A stretch of 64,000 nt of DNA from Hyphomicrobiales bacterium. GTDB taxonomy: Bacteria > Pseudomonadota > Alphaproteobacteria > Rhizobiales > Rhizobiaceae. The stretch spans positions 1 to 64,000 of the forward strand of contig UCKM01000031.1 of the NCBI GenBank assembly GCA_900473175.1, given 5' to 3'. This document shows, in pieces, positions 40,460-49,436 of this stretch (position 1 is the first letter of the stretch; each line of letters opens with the position of its first letter). The notes below the pieces were generated by a model. That model did not search any database, had not been told where the DNA came from, and worked only from the letters and a program-made list of their open reading frames with translations. Both the position numbers and the translations under genes were made by a program.

Positions 40460-41350
40460 TCAGGCGAAGCGCTTTGCCTCTGCGGCGTAGTGGCTGACGT
40501 AACGTTCCGATATGCGGCTCACCGGCAGAATGATGAAGACGTCGGTGGTGCCGAAGTCGTGATCGACGACAGCACCATCGCCGATCATCGCCCCAAGGCG
40601 CAAATAACCCTTGATCAGCGGCGGCATGGCGAACATGGCGACCCGAGCATTGATCGCCTCGGCAGGCACCAAATCCATTGGCTGGAAGCGGGACGGTAAG
40701 GCGCGCACGTCCCAATCGGGAGTCGCGCGGCAATTGTGCTGGAGGAACGAGAGCTGCAGCGCATGGGCCGCGGGTATGGTTCCCTGGAAGGAGGCGCAGC
40801 CGAACATCACGCCGATGCCGTGGTGGCGGCAATAGGTCCAGATACCCTGCCACAGGAGTTCGACCGTACGCTTCGAACGATACTCCGGCAGGACGCAGGA
40901 CCGGCCCAGTTCCAGAAAGCGCAGTTGCGGTTTTGCGGTGACCAGGCGATCGATGGAATATTCGCTGGCTGAATAGAAACCACCCGTTTCGGAAGCCTTT
41001 TCCGACCGGAGCAGCCGGTAGGTGCCAACGATCTGCTTGTGTTTGGGACCCGGAATCGATGTATCATAGACCAGCAGATGATCGCATACGGGATCGAAAC
41101 GGTCGGCGTCGCGCTGCTCCATCGTTGTGGAGCCCTTGGCGCCGAGTTCGTCGAAAAATACCTTGAATCGCAGCTGCTGCGACGACGCGATCTCATCCTC
41201 GGTTTGCGCAAGGCAAACTTCCATCGTTCCAATGCGACCGAGCACCGAAACAAGGTGTGGCGCCGCAAACGGCGAGGGCGTTGAATCAACCTGCGACATC
41301 ATGCGCTGATCTTTAGTAGCTGATGCAGGTTCAAGCAAGGCGATGCTCAT
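40460..41350 (-). CDS. olsB: L-ornithine N-alpha-acyltransferase (ornithine lipid synthesis)
   Basis: This 296-residue GNAT-like acyltransferase matches the rhizobial OlsB in size and pattern (ELGRSCVLPEYRSKRTVELL, GVMFGCASFQGT, PPLIKGYLRLGAMIGDGAVV). OlsB transfers a 3-hydroxyacyl chain from acyl-ACP to ornithine, giving lyso-ornithine lipid; OlsA then adds the second chain. No olsA is seen here. The family also contains hemolysin-type acyltransferases, but length and motifs favour OlsB. It is followed on the same strand by mutS, 119 bases downstream. Confidence 0.88.
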   Translation of the reverse strand: MSIALLEPASATKDQRMMSQVDSTPSPFAAPHLVSVLGRIGTMEVCLAQTEDEIASSQQLRFKVFFDELGAKGSTTMEQRDADRFDPVCDHLLVYDTSIPGPKHKQIVGTYRLLRSEKASETGGFYSASEYSIDRLVTAKPQLRFLELGRSCVLPEYRSKRTVELLWQGIWTYCRHHGIGVMFGCASFQGTIPAAHALQLSFLQHNCRATPDWDVRALPSRFQPMDLVPAEAINARVAMFAMPPLIKGYLRLGAMIGDGAVVDHDFGTTDVFIILPVSRISERYVSHYAAEAKRFA

Positions 41351-41457
41351 GTCGATTCGCTCTCATGGGCGGTTGATCGGTAATCGGTCAGCCCCCTGAA
41401 TACAACAAAAGGATGACGGCTGCATGACGCGGGGGGCGGCTAATTAGCGGATCTGCC

Positions 41458-41961
41458 TCAGTTTTCGCCGGTCTGTCCGCCGCCAGCCCGCCGGTCGCGC
41501 TGCCAGACAAAAATTTCCTCGATCACCACGAGCGCAGCGCCAACGGAAATATATGCGTCGGCCAGATTGAACACGGCGAATGACCAGGATGGCAGGTGGA
41601 AGAGAATGTAGTCGATGACATAGCCGTGGAGGCTCCGGTCGATGAGATTTCCGATTGCCCCGCCGATGATCAGCGCAAAGCCGGCGCGCGATATCCAACG
41701 GATTGGGGCGGTGCTCCACCAAAGATAGCTGACGAATCCGATGACGACGAGAGTAAGCACGATCAACGCAACATCGTGGAGGCCGCTCAGCATCGAAAAG
41801 GCGATGCCGTTATTGTGAACGCGGAAAAGCGCGAGGAACGGCAGCAGATCGATCTGCTGCTGGTAATCCATGCCGGTTTCGACCAGGTATTTGACGATCT
41901 GGTCACTGATCACTGCGAAGGCGACAAGGGCGAGGAGACTATAGGAGACTTTGCTTTTCAT
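41458..41961 (-). CDS. lspA: Lipoprotein signal peptidase (signal peptidase II)
   Basis: A 167-residue inner-membrane aspartyl protease with four hydrophobic helices. The two catalytic Asp residues lie in [16 protein letters not shown] and [11 protein letters not shown], and [12 protein letters not shown] is the conserved periplasmic segment. It cleaves signal peptides from diacylglyceryl-modified prolipoproteins. The ATG at 41961 is chosen because upstream in-frame sequence overlaps the neighbouring methyltransferase and is not homologous. Confidence 0.94.
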   Translation of the reverse strand: MKSKVSYSLLALVAFAVISDQIVKYLVETGMDYQQQIDLLPFLALFRVHNNGIAFSMLSGLHDVALIVLTLVVIGFVSYLWWSTAPIRWISRAGFALIIGGAIGNLIDRSLHGYVIDYILFHLPSWSFAVFNLADAYISVGAALVVIEEIFVWQRDRRAGGGQTGEN

Positions 41962-41972
41962 CGGTCTGTTTC

Positions 41973-42842
41973 TCAGTTTCCGCCATCGAGCTTGAGTGCG
42001 TCGCGTCTGATTTCGAACAGCATGACTCCGGTCGCGATGGCGAGATTGAGCGAATCGGCACGGCCCTCTTGCGGAATCCGCGCAAGCTTGTCGCACGCTG
42101 AGGCCAGCTGATCCGGCAGGCCTTGCTGCTCATTGCCCATCAGCAGGATAACCGGCTTGTTGGCGTAGGGAATGGTGCGGTAATCGACTGCTCCCTTGAG
42201 ATGGGTTCCGACCACCAGTCCCTGGAAATTCTTTCTCCAGGAAAGGAATTCAGCCTCGGTGGCGCGCACAAGCGGCATGGCAAAGACCGAGCCCATGGTG
42301 GCGCGCACGGTTTCCAGCGAAAACGGATCGGTCGCGTCGCCAATCAGGATGATGGCCTTTGCTCCGACAGCATCGGCCGTGCGGATGATCGTGCCAAGGT
42401 TGCCGGGATCGCGCACCCGGTCGAGTGCGACATAGACCTCGTTGCCGGTCGGCCTGATTGCGGCAAGCGGCTGGAGCTTCTGCTCGAATACGCCGACGAC
42501 CATTTGCGGATTATCGCGGCGCGTAATCGCTGCAACGATCTTCTCGCTGACCTCGAGCACATCGCCGCCCTTGGCGATGGTGCGCGCCGCAACCTGTTCG
42601 ACCAGGGAATTGCCCTTGCCCGCCTTGGAATAGACCAGCGTCTTGATCGTCCAGCCGAGATCGAGCGCATCGATGACGAGTTTCAGCCCTTCGGCCAGAA
42701 AAACCCCCTGCTGGTCGCGAAATTTCTTGATCGCGAGCGAGCGCAAGTCCTTGACGATCGGATTTGTCAGGCTTGTGACTTCCTTCACCTTGCCGGGGCG
42801 GGCGAGGCCGACGCCCCGATGGTGGTCATCATGTCTTGTCAT
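41973..42842 (-). CDS. TrmH/SpoU-family RNA 2'-O-methyltransferase
   Basis: This 289-residue SPOUT methyltransferase has an N-terminal substrate-binding domain and the three SpoU motifs: [34 protein letters not shown] and [17 protein letters not shown]. It probably methylates a ribose in 23S rRNA or tRNA; the exact site is unknown. The ATG at 42842 overlaps the stop of the upstream methyltransferase gene (ATGA), so the two are translationally coupled and may both serve ribosome or tRNA modification. Confidence 0.9.
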   Translation of the reverse strand: MTRHDDHHRGVGLARPGKVKEVTSLTNPIVKDLRSLAIKKFRDQQGVFLAEGLKLVIDALDLGWTIKTLVYSKAGKGNSLVEQVAARTIAKGGDVLEVSEKIVAAITRRDNPQMVVGVFEQKLQPLAAIRPTGNEVYVALDRVRDPGNLGTIIRTADAVGAKAIILIGDATDPFSLETVRATMGSVFAMPLVRATEAEFLSWRKNFQGLVVGTHLKGAVDYRTIPYANKPVILLMGNEQQGLPDQLASACDKLARIPQEGRADSLNLAIATGVMLFEIRRDALKLDGGN

Positions 42843-43945
42843 CGGCTCGTCCAGCGGCTGAAAAGGGATGTCGATAGAGCGCGCGCCGAAGAACGCTCGC
42901 GCAAGATGAGCTCGCCCGATTCCACCGTGCCGCCAAGGCCGGTAAAGGCGTCCCGCATCAGTTCGTGAATGGCAAAGAACGAAGCGCGGATCGAATAGGC
43001 CGTGAGGACGACCGCGAGCGGATTTGGAGTGAGGATCGACCGGCACAGATCAACCATGTCCGGCAGATTGTCGAACAATTGCCAGACCTCGCCGCCCGGT
43101 CCACGGCCGTAGGCAGGCGGATCGAGCAGGATGATATCGTAGAAGCTGCCGCGTCGCTCTTCGCGGGCCACGAATTTCATCGCATCTTCGCAGATCCATC
43201 GGATTGGCTTGACGGAAAGGCCCGCCATTTCCTGGTTCTCGCGCGCCCAGGTGATGGCCTTTTTCGAGGCGTCGACATGTGTGACTTCTGCACCTGCCCG
43301 CGCGGCGACCAGCGATGCGACGCCGGTATAGCCGAAGAGATTGAGCACTTTGACCGGACGCTTTGCCCCGCGGATCAAACCGTCCATGAATGACCAGTGG
43401 GTACCCTGTTCAGGGAAAACGCCGACATGCCTGAATGAGGTGAAACGGCCGGAGAAGGGCATTCCATCAAAAGCCAGCGGCCATGTCTCGCCGAGGGGCA
43501 CTTTCGGAAAATGCCAGCGGCCGACGCCTTCTTCATCGGTATTGCCGGTAAAGACCGCATCCGCCTTGTCCCATTCGGATTTGTCCCATGCAGGCAGCCA
43601 GATGGCTTGCCCTTCAGGGCGAATGATCCGATAGGGTCCGTATTGTTCGAGCTTCAACCCAATACCGCTGTCGAGCAGGGCATAATCGTCCGAAGGGAGC
43701 GTTTCAAGAATGAGGCCGGTGCGCTCTTGCGGACGCGCGCCCGTGCGCCGGGTCAGTACCCGTTTCGGCAGGGGGTCGGAGCGAGGAGTGGCCCTTGTCG
43801 GCACCTCGGTCTCAGCAATGCGAGCGGGCTTGGCAAATTGCGGGCGCGGCTTGGTCGCACTTTGCCTGTGCGCAAGGCCCTTCGGGGCGCTGGCTTTCGC
43901 CGCTGCACCCTTGGGCTTCCTGATTTTACCGCCGGACGGTTTCAA
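42839..43945 (-). CDS. Class I SAM-dependent rRNA methyltransferase (RlmI-like)
   Basis: This 368-residue protein begins with about 70 basic, low-complexity residues that look disordered, then a Rossmann methyltransferase domain: LNLFGYTGVASLVAARAGA (SAM-binding motif I) and DIILLDPPAYGRG (DPPxx catalytic loop). This matches the RlmI/RlmK group of 23S rRNA cytosine methyltransferases, but no PUA domain is evident. The start is TTG at 43945; no ATG fits the N-terminal region. Confidence 0.85.
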   Translation of the reverse strand: MKPSGGKIRKPKGAAAKASAPKGLAHRQSATKPRPQFAKPARIAETEVPTRATPRSDPLPKRVLTRRTGARPQERTGLILETLPSDDYALLDSGIGLKLEQYGPYRIIRPEGQAIWLPAWDKSEWDKADAVFTGNTDEEGVGRWHFPKVPLGETWPLAFDGMPFSGRFTSFRHVGVFPEQGTHWSFMDGLIRGAKRPVKVLNLFGYTGVASLVAARAGAEVTHVDASKKAITWARENQEMAGLSVKPIRWICEDAMKFVAREERRGSFYDIILLDPPAYGRGPGGEVWQLFDNLPDMVDLCRSILTPNPLAVVLTAYSIRASFFAIHELMRDAFTGLGGTVESGELILRERSSARALSTSLFSRWTSR

Positions 43946-44034
43946 ACCTTGCTTTCCTCTCGTTCGTTAGAGCGCTAATGCCAAGATGGCTTCCTATGCC
44001 AAGATGGCGGAAGGCGAAAGCAAAATTCCCAGAC

Positions 44035-45012
44035 TCATTCGCCGAAGGCGGCAATTGCCTTTTCGTAGATGAGTATCCCGGCAGCAAGATCTTCGAGCGC
44101 AGCGCCGACCGACTTGAACAGCGTAATCTCGTCCGGCGATTGCCGGCCCTTGATTATGCCCCGCGTCAATCCGAACAGATCACCGATCACGTGACTTTCC
44201 GGCACGATCCCCGCCTTGATTGGCTGGACGATATCGCCGCCTTCCTTCAAGGCGCCCTCCATGGTGTCGACAAACACCCTTGCCCGCTGAATGCTTTCAT
44301 CATCGCTCTCGCGCATGGCCGGAGTGAAAGCGCCGATCAAGTCGACATGGGCACCGGCCTTCAGATGCCTGCCCAGGACCAGGGGTTCGGTTGAAAGCGT
44401 ACCCGCCGCGATGATGTCCGCCTCTGCAATGGCCGCGTCCTTGTCGTGCACGGCCGTGGCGTTGAAGCCGTCTGCCACAAGTTCGGCCGCGACCTTTTCC
44501 GCATTGGCGAAATTGCGGTTCCAGATGGAAATTTCGGTAATGGGCCGGACGGAGCTGTGCGCACGCGCCAAAAAGCCCGAAAGCGCACCAGCACCGAGCA
44601 CCACGAGCTTCGATGCAGTCTCGGCGGCAAGATATCGTGCAGCCAACGCCGATGCGCCTGCCGTGCGCCAAAGGGTCAGCCGTTGCCCATCGATCAGCGC
44701 CTTCGGTTCACCGGTCTTGCCATCGAGCAGAAGATAAACGCCCATGACGGCCGGCTTCGATATCGCCCCATTGTCAGGCGATACAGTGACGATCTTGACG
44801 CCCATATAGCCCTTTGAGGAGTCGCCGAGTGCATCGAAATCTGACCATGCCGGCATGAGCAGAAGAGTGGATGCCGCTCCGTCGGGACGCTCGACTGTGT
44901 GGTGATGGCGCACGGGCTGAATGACGCCCTGACGGAATGCCTGTTCGATCGCATCGATCATATCCGGCCAATTCAATAGCCCGTCGACCTCGGCCGGGGA
45001 GATCAGTCTCAT
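44035..45012 (-). CDS. Ornithine cyclodeaminase family protein
   Basis: This 325-residue member of the ornithine cyclodeaminase/mu-crystallin family has an NAD-binding GAGALSGFLARAH motif and the EIDxxN-like region EISIWNRNFANAEKVAAELV. The classical enzyme converts ornithine to proline and ammonia, feeding on arginine or opines; relatives reduce cyclic imino acids, so the substrate is not certain. The gene is followed by the methyltransferase pair and preceded by the LapA-like gene. olsB, also an ornithine enzyme, is 3 kb away. Confidence 0.85.
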   Translation of the reverse strand: MRLISPAEVDGLLNWPDMIDAIEQAFRQGVIQPVRHHHTVERPDGAASTLLLMPAWSDFDALGDSSKGYMGVKIVTVSPDNGAISKPAVMGVYLLLDGKTGEPKALIDGQRLTLWRTAGASALAARYLAAETASKLVVLGAGALSGFLARAHSSVRPITEISIWNRNFANAEKVAAELVADGFNATAVHDKDAAIAEADIIAAGTLSTEPLVLGRHLKAGAHVDLIGAFTPAMRESDDESIQRARVFVDTMEGALKEGGDIVQPIKAGIVPESHVIGDLFGLTRGIIKGRQSPDEITLFKSVGAALEDLAAGILIYEKAIAAFGE

Positions 45013-45034
45013 TTCTTATCCTTGTATTTAACGC

Positions 45035-45367
45035 TCAGTGAAGCGATGGAAGATTTGGGGTTGCGCCCGTATCCGCTGCTGCTTTGCGTGCTTCCTTGCG
45101 CAGCAGTTCCGCCTCCATCTTGCGCTGCCGCGAGAGTTTGCGGTGCTTGCCCTGGTTGAACCAAGTGGCGAAACTGCCAAGGATCAGCCCTGCTATCAGT
45201 GCTGCGAAAAGCCACACGAAAAGCGGAGCGGTGTAGGACAGAGCCGGATTGCCTGGATTGAACGGGTCAATCGTCAAGGAAACGGCGGCGCGGTTGGCGA
45301 CTGACAAAGCGATCAGAACAACAGCAAGCGGTACAAGAACGAGGACGATGATGATGCGATTGACCAT
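45035..45367 (-). CDS. LapA domain (DUF1049) inner-membrane protein
   Basis: A 110-residue protein with two hydrophobic helices (residues about 3-25 and 46-68) and a charged, Lys/Arg-rich cytoplasmic tail, the LapA/DUF1049 layout. In Escherichia coli LapA is linked to LPS assembly with LapB; the alphaproteobacterial role is unclear. It lies 35 bases after ihfB on the same strand, as often seen in this order. Confidence 0.85.
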   Translation of the reverse strand: MVNRIIIVLVLVPLAVVLIALSVANRAAVSLTIDPFNPGNPALSYTAPLFVWLFAALIAGLILGSFATWFNQGKHRKLSRQRKMEAELLRKEARKAAADTGATPNLPSLH

Positions 45368-45402
45368 ATTTCTCTCCTGCAGCGCTCCGCTCTCTGGGAA
45401 CC

Positions 45403-45687
45403 TCAGCTATTGGAATTCAGTCTGTCGCGCAGTTCCTTGCCGGTCTTGAAGAATGGGACCCATTTTTCTTCAACGTCGACGCTCTCGCCCGTGCGAGGGT
45501 TGCGTCCGCTGCGTGCGGGGCGGTTCTTGACTGAAAAGGCGCCGAAACCGCGTAGCTCGACCCGATTGCCGTCAGCCAGCGCGTCTGTAATCTCGTCAAA
45601 GATAGCGCCGACGATATTTTCCACATCGCGCTGAAACAGATGCGGATTGCGATTGGCAATGATCTGTACGAGCTCTGATTTGATCAC
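45403..45687 (-). CDS. ihfB: Integration host factor subunit beta
   Basis: This 94-residue DNA-bending protein of the HU/IHF family has the signature [20 protein letters not shown] in the beta arm, with Pro at the intercalating tip. It works with IhfA to bend DNA in recombination, replication and sigma-54-dependent transcription. The start is GTG (45687), with AAGGGA upstream. sppA lies just upstream on the same strand. Confidence 0.95.
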   Translation of the reverse strand: MIKSELVQIIANRNPHLFQRDVENIVGAIFDEITDALADGNRVELRGFGAFSVKNRPARSGRNPRTGESVDVEEKWVPFFKTGKELRDRLNSNS

Positions 45688-45778
45688 AGCGAGTTCCCTT
45701 CCGGTTCCAGATCAGGACGACATGGGCAAAAGGTGTCGACCTTGAGACTATGTCACTGATCTTATGTGTTTAATATCC

Positions 45779-46765
45779 TTATTGCGCCCCGACAGGCCTG
45801 CCGTCAACGTGCCAAACAGAAACGAGTCCGTCAAGGAACATACGATCCCCGGTTAATTGATTCAGTATTCCTGCGCTTTCCTCCGGAATGCCGAGATAGC
45901 GGGCCAGCATTTTCACGGCCGATTGGGAAAAGAACATGCCAAGCGTGGACTTTTCCACGGGCTTCCACTCAATTATGGGGAGCTTGTCGCTGATGCCCTT
46001 GGTCTTGAGCCAGCCTATGGCTGTGTCTTCGCCCCCGAGTTCGTCAATGAGCTTGTTGGAAATCGCCTGCCGACCCGTAAAGACCGACCCATCGGCAAGC
46101 GCCAGGGCCTGCTCATGGGTGAATTTGCGGCGTTCCTGCACGAGGCCGACGAACCAGTCATAGGAATCGATGATCATGCGATGGATCATGGCCTTGGCTT
46201 CATCGCTGGCGGGACTGAAGAAATTTGGCTCCGCCTTGAGCGGGCTGGACTTGATCGTCTCCACCTTCACGCCGAGCTTGGTCAAGAGTTCGGAGATATC
46301 CGGATACTGGAAAAGAACGCCAATTGATCCAATGATCGACGACTGGCGCGCGACGATGTGGTCGCTGGCGCTGGCGATCATGTAGCCGGCGGAGGCTGCA
46401 AGTGTTCCAACTTGTGCAACGACCGGCTTCTTGATGGCAATCTTGCGAACGGCTTCATAGATCGCCTCGCCTCCCGCCGTTGTGCCACCGGGGGAATCGA
46501 CCGAGAGTATAACGCCTTTGACCGCATTCGAATCTGCAACATCCTTGAGACGCTTCAGCAATTCATCATTCTCGAAGATCGTGCCTTCGATCCGTATCTT
46601 GGCGATATGTGGCGAAGATCTACTGGAGAAACCGTCCGAACTTACGGTAAGAAAAAAGATTGATATCAATGCGGTAGCGATAAGCAGAAGCGTGAAGGCG
46701 CGCCAGAACGTCAGTTTCCTGCGCAGCCGTCGCCTGTCGATAATTGCGTCAGCCGTGTTCGTCAT
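45779..46765 (-). CDS. sppA: Signal peptide peptidase SppA (short type)
   Basis: This 328-residue S49-family protease has one N-terminal membrane anchor (LTFWRAFTLLLIATALISIF) and a single protease domain, the short SppA form. The catalytic Ser lies in LAASAGYMIASASDHI and the Lys base in a later helix (PLKAEPNFFSPASDEAK). It degrades cleaved signal peptides in the membrane. It is divergent from lptC across 244 bases, which hold promoters but no gene I can see. Confidence 0.92.
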   Translation of the reverse strand: MTNTADAIIDRRRLRRKLTFWRAFTLLLIATALISIFFLTVSSDGFSSRSSPHIAKIRIEGTIFENDELLKRLKDVADSNAVKGVILSVDSPGGTTAGGEAIYEAVRKIAIKKPVVAQVGTLAASAGYMIASASDHIVARQSSIIGSIGVLFQYPDISELLTKLGVKVETIKSSPLKAEPNFFSPASDEAKAMIHRMIIDSYDWFVGLVQERRKFTHEQALALADGSVFTGRQAISNKLIDELGGEDTAIGWLKTKGISDKLPIIEWKPVEKSTLGMFFSQSAVKMLARYLGIPEESAGILNQLTGDRMFLDGLVSVWHVDGRPVGAQ

Positions 46766-47009
46766 CGTCTCATCCGTCCGTTCTGAAATTCATGGTTAAT
46801 ACTCTTCTGCGACATCATCTCATGGAAGTCTAGGCATGCTGTCCGTCCCCTCGCAGCTACATGCACCCTTGTATCTTGTTGAACGACGGCATACTTGTCT
46901 GATCGAATGCAACCTGTGCGATAGGCACTCGTCTACTTCATCGAAAAATAACCATATTGGCATTCAACAAGCCACAATATTGTAAAAATCGGTAAACGCA
47001 GTCAGACCT

Positions 47010-47747
47010 ATGTCAATCGATCGAAACGACGCGCATCTGGGACGTGATGCTACCGCTGATGTGGACCACCACGCTGAGGTGGCACGTCAGTTTGCGGCAT
47101 CCGATAAGGATTCGACCGTTTTTCGGGCGGCCGAGCGCCATTCGCGGCGCGTGCGCGTCTTGAAGTTTGCCTTGCCAGCGGTCGCATTGATCGGCGCGGC
47201 GGTATTCTCCTGGTTCACCTTCTTTTCGACGTCGAACCTTCCCAGTAATATTTCGCTGGAAAATGTGGGCATGGAGGATGGCAAGCTGGTCATGACCAAT
47301 CCCAAGCTCGACGGATTCACCAAGGACAAGCTGCCTTACAAGATGAGTGCGGTGCGGGCTCTGCAACAGGTCGGCAACAGCAACGTGATCTCACTGGAGG
47401 GGATCAACGCGGAACTTCCCCTCGGCACTGATTTGCGTGCGCAGATCAAGGCGAAGTCGGGAGTCTTCGACAATGCCAACAGGCAATTGACGCTGGACAG
47501 CGACATAAGCCTGACAACGTCCGATGGCATTACGGCGCAGTTGAAGTCAGCGGATATAGACATAGCTGGGAATTCCATGTCCACCGACCAACCGGTTGCC
47601 ATCCAGAATAGCAGGTCGAGAATTACCGCAGACACGATGCAAATTACTGAAAACGGCAAGGTATTGACTTTCGAGAAGCGCGTAAGGCTTGTCATTCAGC
47701 CCGCAAAGCTGCAAGAAGGTGGACAGGCAGTCAAACCAGCCCAGTAG
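47010..47747 (+). CDS. lptC: LPS export protein LptC
   Basis: This 245-residue protein has a cytoplasmic N-terminal extension of about 50 residues (common in alphaproteobacteria), one membrane helix (FALPAVALIGAAVFSWFTFF), and a periplasmic beta-jellyroll (YKMSAVRALQ, IKAKSGVFDNANRQLTL, ITADTMQITENGK). LptC takes LPS from LptB2FG and passes it to LptA. It starts the lptC-lptA-lptB block. Confidence 0.9.
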   Translation: MSIDRNDAHLGRDATADVDHHAEVARQFAASDKDSTVFRAAERHSRRVRVLKFALPAVALIGAAVFSWFTFFSTSNLPSNISLENVGMEDGKLVMTNPKLDGFTKDKLPYKMSAVRALQQVGNSNVISLEGINAELPLGTDLRAQIKAKSGVFDNANRQLTLDSDISLTTSDGITAQLKSADIDIAGNSMSTDQPVAIQNSRSRITADTMQITENGKVLTFEKRVRLVIQPAKLQEGGQAVKPAQ

Positions 47748-47804
47748 CATTGAGCATGGGCCTGGTGGCTTTGTGAGACTATCCCGGATTTAGGAGAGAA
47801 GACG

Positions 47805-48422
47805 ATGTCGTGCGGGGCAAGATTGATCAGCATTTCGACCGTAGCATTAGGTATACTGGCATCTTCCATGATCTCCACGGCTTTGGCGCAGCAGAATGCT
47901 GCTCCCGGGGGGATCAAGCTGTCCGGGGACCAGCCGATCCAGATCGACGCTGACAAGCTCGTGGTACACGACAAAGAGGGTACTGCGACGTTTACTGGCA
48001 ATATTACCGTCGTTCAGGGCGCAACGCTCCTCAAAGCCGGCTCGATGATTGTCTACTACGTCAAGAAGGATAAGACCGAAGGCGGTGATCCCGCTGGTGC
48101 TGCGGACGCTCCAAAGACCGGTGGGCTGGGCGGACCCGGACCCGGATCGCAGGATATCGATCATCTCGAGGTCAACGACAAGGTCTATGTCAAATCCAAT
48201 GATCAGGTTGCCACAGGTGATCACGGCACGTTTGATATGAAAACGGAAGTTCTCGTCCTGACAGGCGACAAAGTGGTTTTGACCCAGGGCGACAATGTGG
48301 CCATAGGTTGCAAGCTCACTGCCCAGCTCAAGACGGGTGAAGCTCAGCTTGAAAGCTGCAAGAGTGGCCCGACCGGCCGTGTTTCTATTGTCGTTGCGCC
48401 CAAGAACGCACCAAAGAACTGA
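47805..48422 (+). CDS. lptA: LPS export periplasmic protein LptA
   Basis: This 205-residue OstA-fold protein has a signal peptide (LISISTVALGILASSMISTA, cleaved after ALA near residue 29), then the LptA start QPIQIDADKLVVHDKEGTAT. It bridges inner and outer membranes and carries LPS. TAGGAGAG precedes the ATG. A Pro/Gly-rich insert (GDPAGAADAPKTGGLGGPGP) in the middle lengthens it a little, as in many alphaproteobacteria. Confidence 0.92.
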   Translation: MSCGARLISISTVALGILASSMISTALAQQNAAPGGIKLSGDQPIQIDADKLVVHDKEGTATFTGNITVVQGATLLKAGSMIVYYVKKDKTEGGDPAGAADAPKTGGLGGPGPGSQDIDHLEVNDKVYVKSNDQVATGDHGTFDMKTEVLVLTGDKVVLTQGDNVAIGCKLTAQLKTGEAQLESCKSGPTGRVSIVVAPKNAPKN

Positions 48423-48441
48423 AGCGGCGGAATAGCTCTAA

Positions 48442-49269
48442 GTGTCCTTTTTTTCACGTCGCCCCCCCAGCAGGTCCGCTGCACGGCCCGAGTCCAGCCT
48501 TTCGCATGAGATGCGTCCTGCCGATCCGGCCGCCATCGACCGCATGAAAGGCACGCTCGTCGCGCGCGGGATCACCAAGAGCTACAATGGCCGCCAGGTC
48601 GTCAATGGCGTTTCATTTGGTGTGCGCGCTGGCGAGGCAGTCGGCATTCTCGGCCCGAACGGTGCCGGCAAGACGACGTGCTTCTACATGGTCACAGGAC
48701 TTGTACCGGTTGACAGGGGTACGATCGAGATCGACGGTTTCGACGTAACGACGATGCCGATGTATCGGCGTTCCCGGCTCGGCATTGGCTACTTGCCGCA
48801 GGAGGCCTCGATTTTCCGCGGGCTCTCGGTCGAGAACAACATCAAGGCCGTTCTGGAAATTGTCGAAAAGGACCGCAGCGCCCGGGCCCAGGAACTCGAT
48901 TCCCTTCTTGAGGAATTCCATATTGCGCACTTGCGCAAGGCACCCGCGATTTCCTTGTCGGGTGGCGAGCGCCGGCGTCTCGAAATTGCGCGCGCCCTGG
49001 CCTCGCGTCCCAATTTCATGCTGCTGGACGAGCCCTTTGCCGGTGTCGACCCCATTGCCGTCGCCGATATCCAGCAACTGGTAAGACATCTCACCGGACG
49101 CGGTATCGGCGTCCTCATCACCGACCATAATGTCCGCGAGACGCTCAAGCTCATCGACCGGGCCTATATCATCCACGCCGGACAGGTGCTGACCCATGGC
49201 CGTCCGGACGAAATTATTGCCAACCCCGATGTTCGCCGCCTTTACCTTGGCGACCAGTTCAAGCTCTGA
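48442..49269 (+). CDS. lptB: LPS export ABC transporter ATP-binding protein LptB
   Basis: This 275-residue ATPase has Walker A GPNGAGKTT, signature LSGGERRRLEIARALA and Walker B MLLDEPFAGVDP. The core matches LptB; about 35 extra N-terminal residues precede it. The start is GTG at 48442, 19 bases after lptA; ATG at 48511 or 48544 would give the short form and cannot be excluded. It energises LPS extraction from the inner membrane and is followed by rpoN, the usual order. Confidence 0.94.
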   Translation: MSFFSRRPPSRSAARPESSLSHEMRPADPAAIDRMKGTLVARGITKSYNGRQVVNGVSFGVRAGEAVGILGPNGAGKTTCFYMVTGLVPVDRGTIEIDGFDVTTMPMYRRSRLGIGYLPQEASIFRGLSVENNIKAVLEIVEKDRSARAQELDSLLEEFHIAHLRKAPAISLSGGERRRLEIARALASRPNFMLLDEPFAGVDPIAVADIQQLVRHLTGRGIGVLITDHNVRETLKLIDRAYIIHAGQVLTHGRPDEIIANPDVRRLYLGDQFKL

Positions 49270-49436
49270 AACTGGATTTTTCGAACGCTAGCCGGTGGAA
49301 AACGCGATTTCCCTGCTCGGTTTGGTTGAAAATTGCCGCACCCTGACGTTTTTGACTTCCTTGCGATTGACAAGCAAGGATTGGGCCAGTTCTGTACATT
49401 CGTAAAGAATTTCGAACGGGAGTAACCCGGTCCGCG

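Noticed and set aside
43978-44008. Repeated GCCAAGATGGC in two copies after ocd and before the methyltransferase gene
   Set aside because: Only two short copies, not found elsewhere in the window; no basis for a function.
46766-47009. Gap between sppA and lptC examined for an sRNA or riboswitch
   Set aside because: No terminator or conserved stem structure was visible; it probably holds only divergent promoters.
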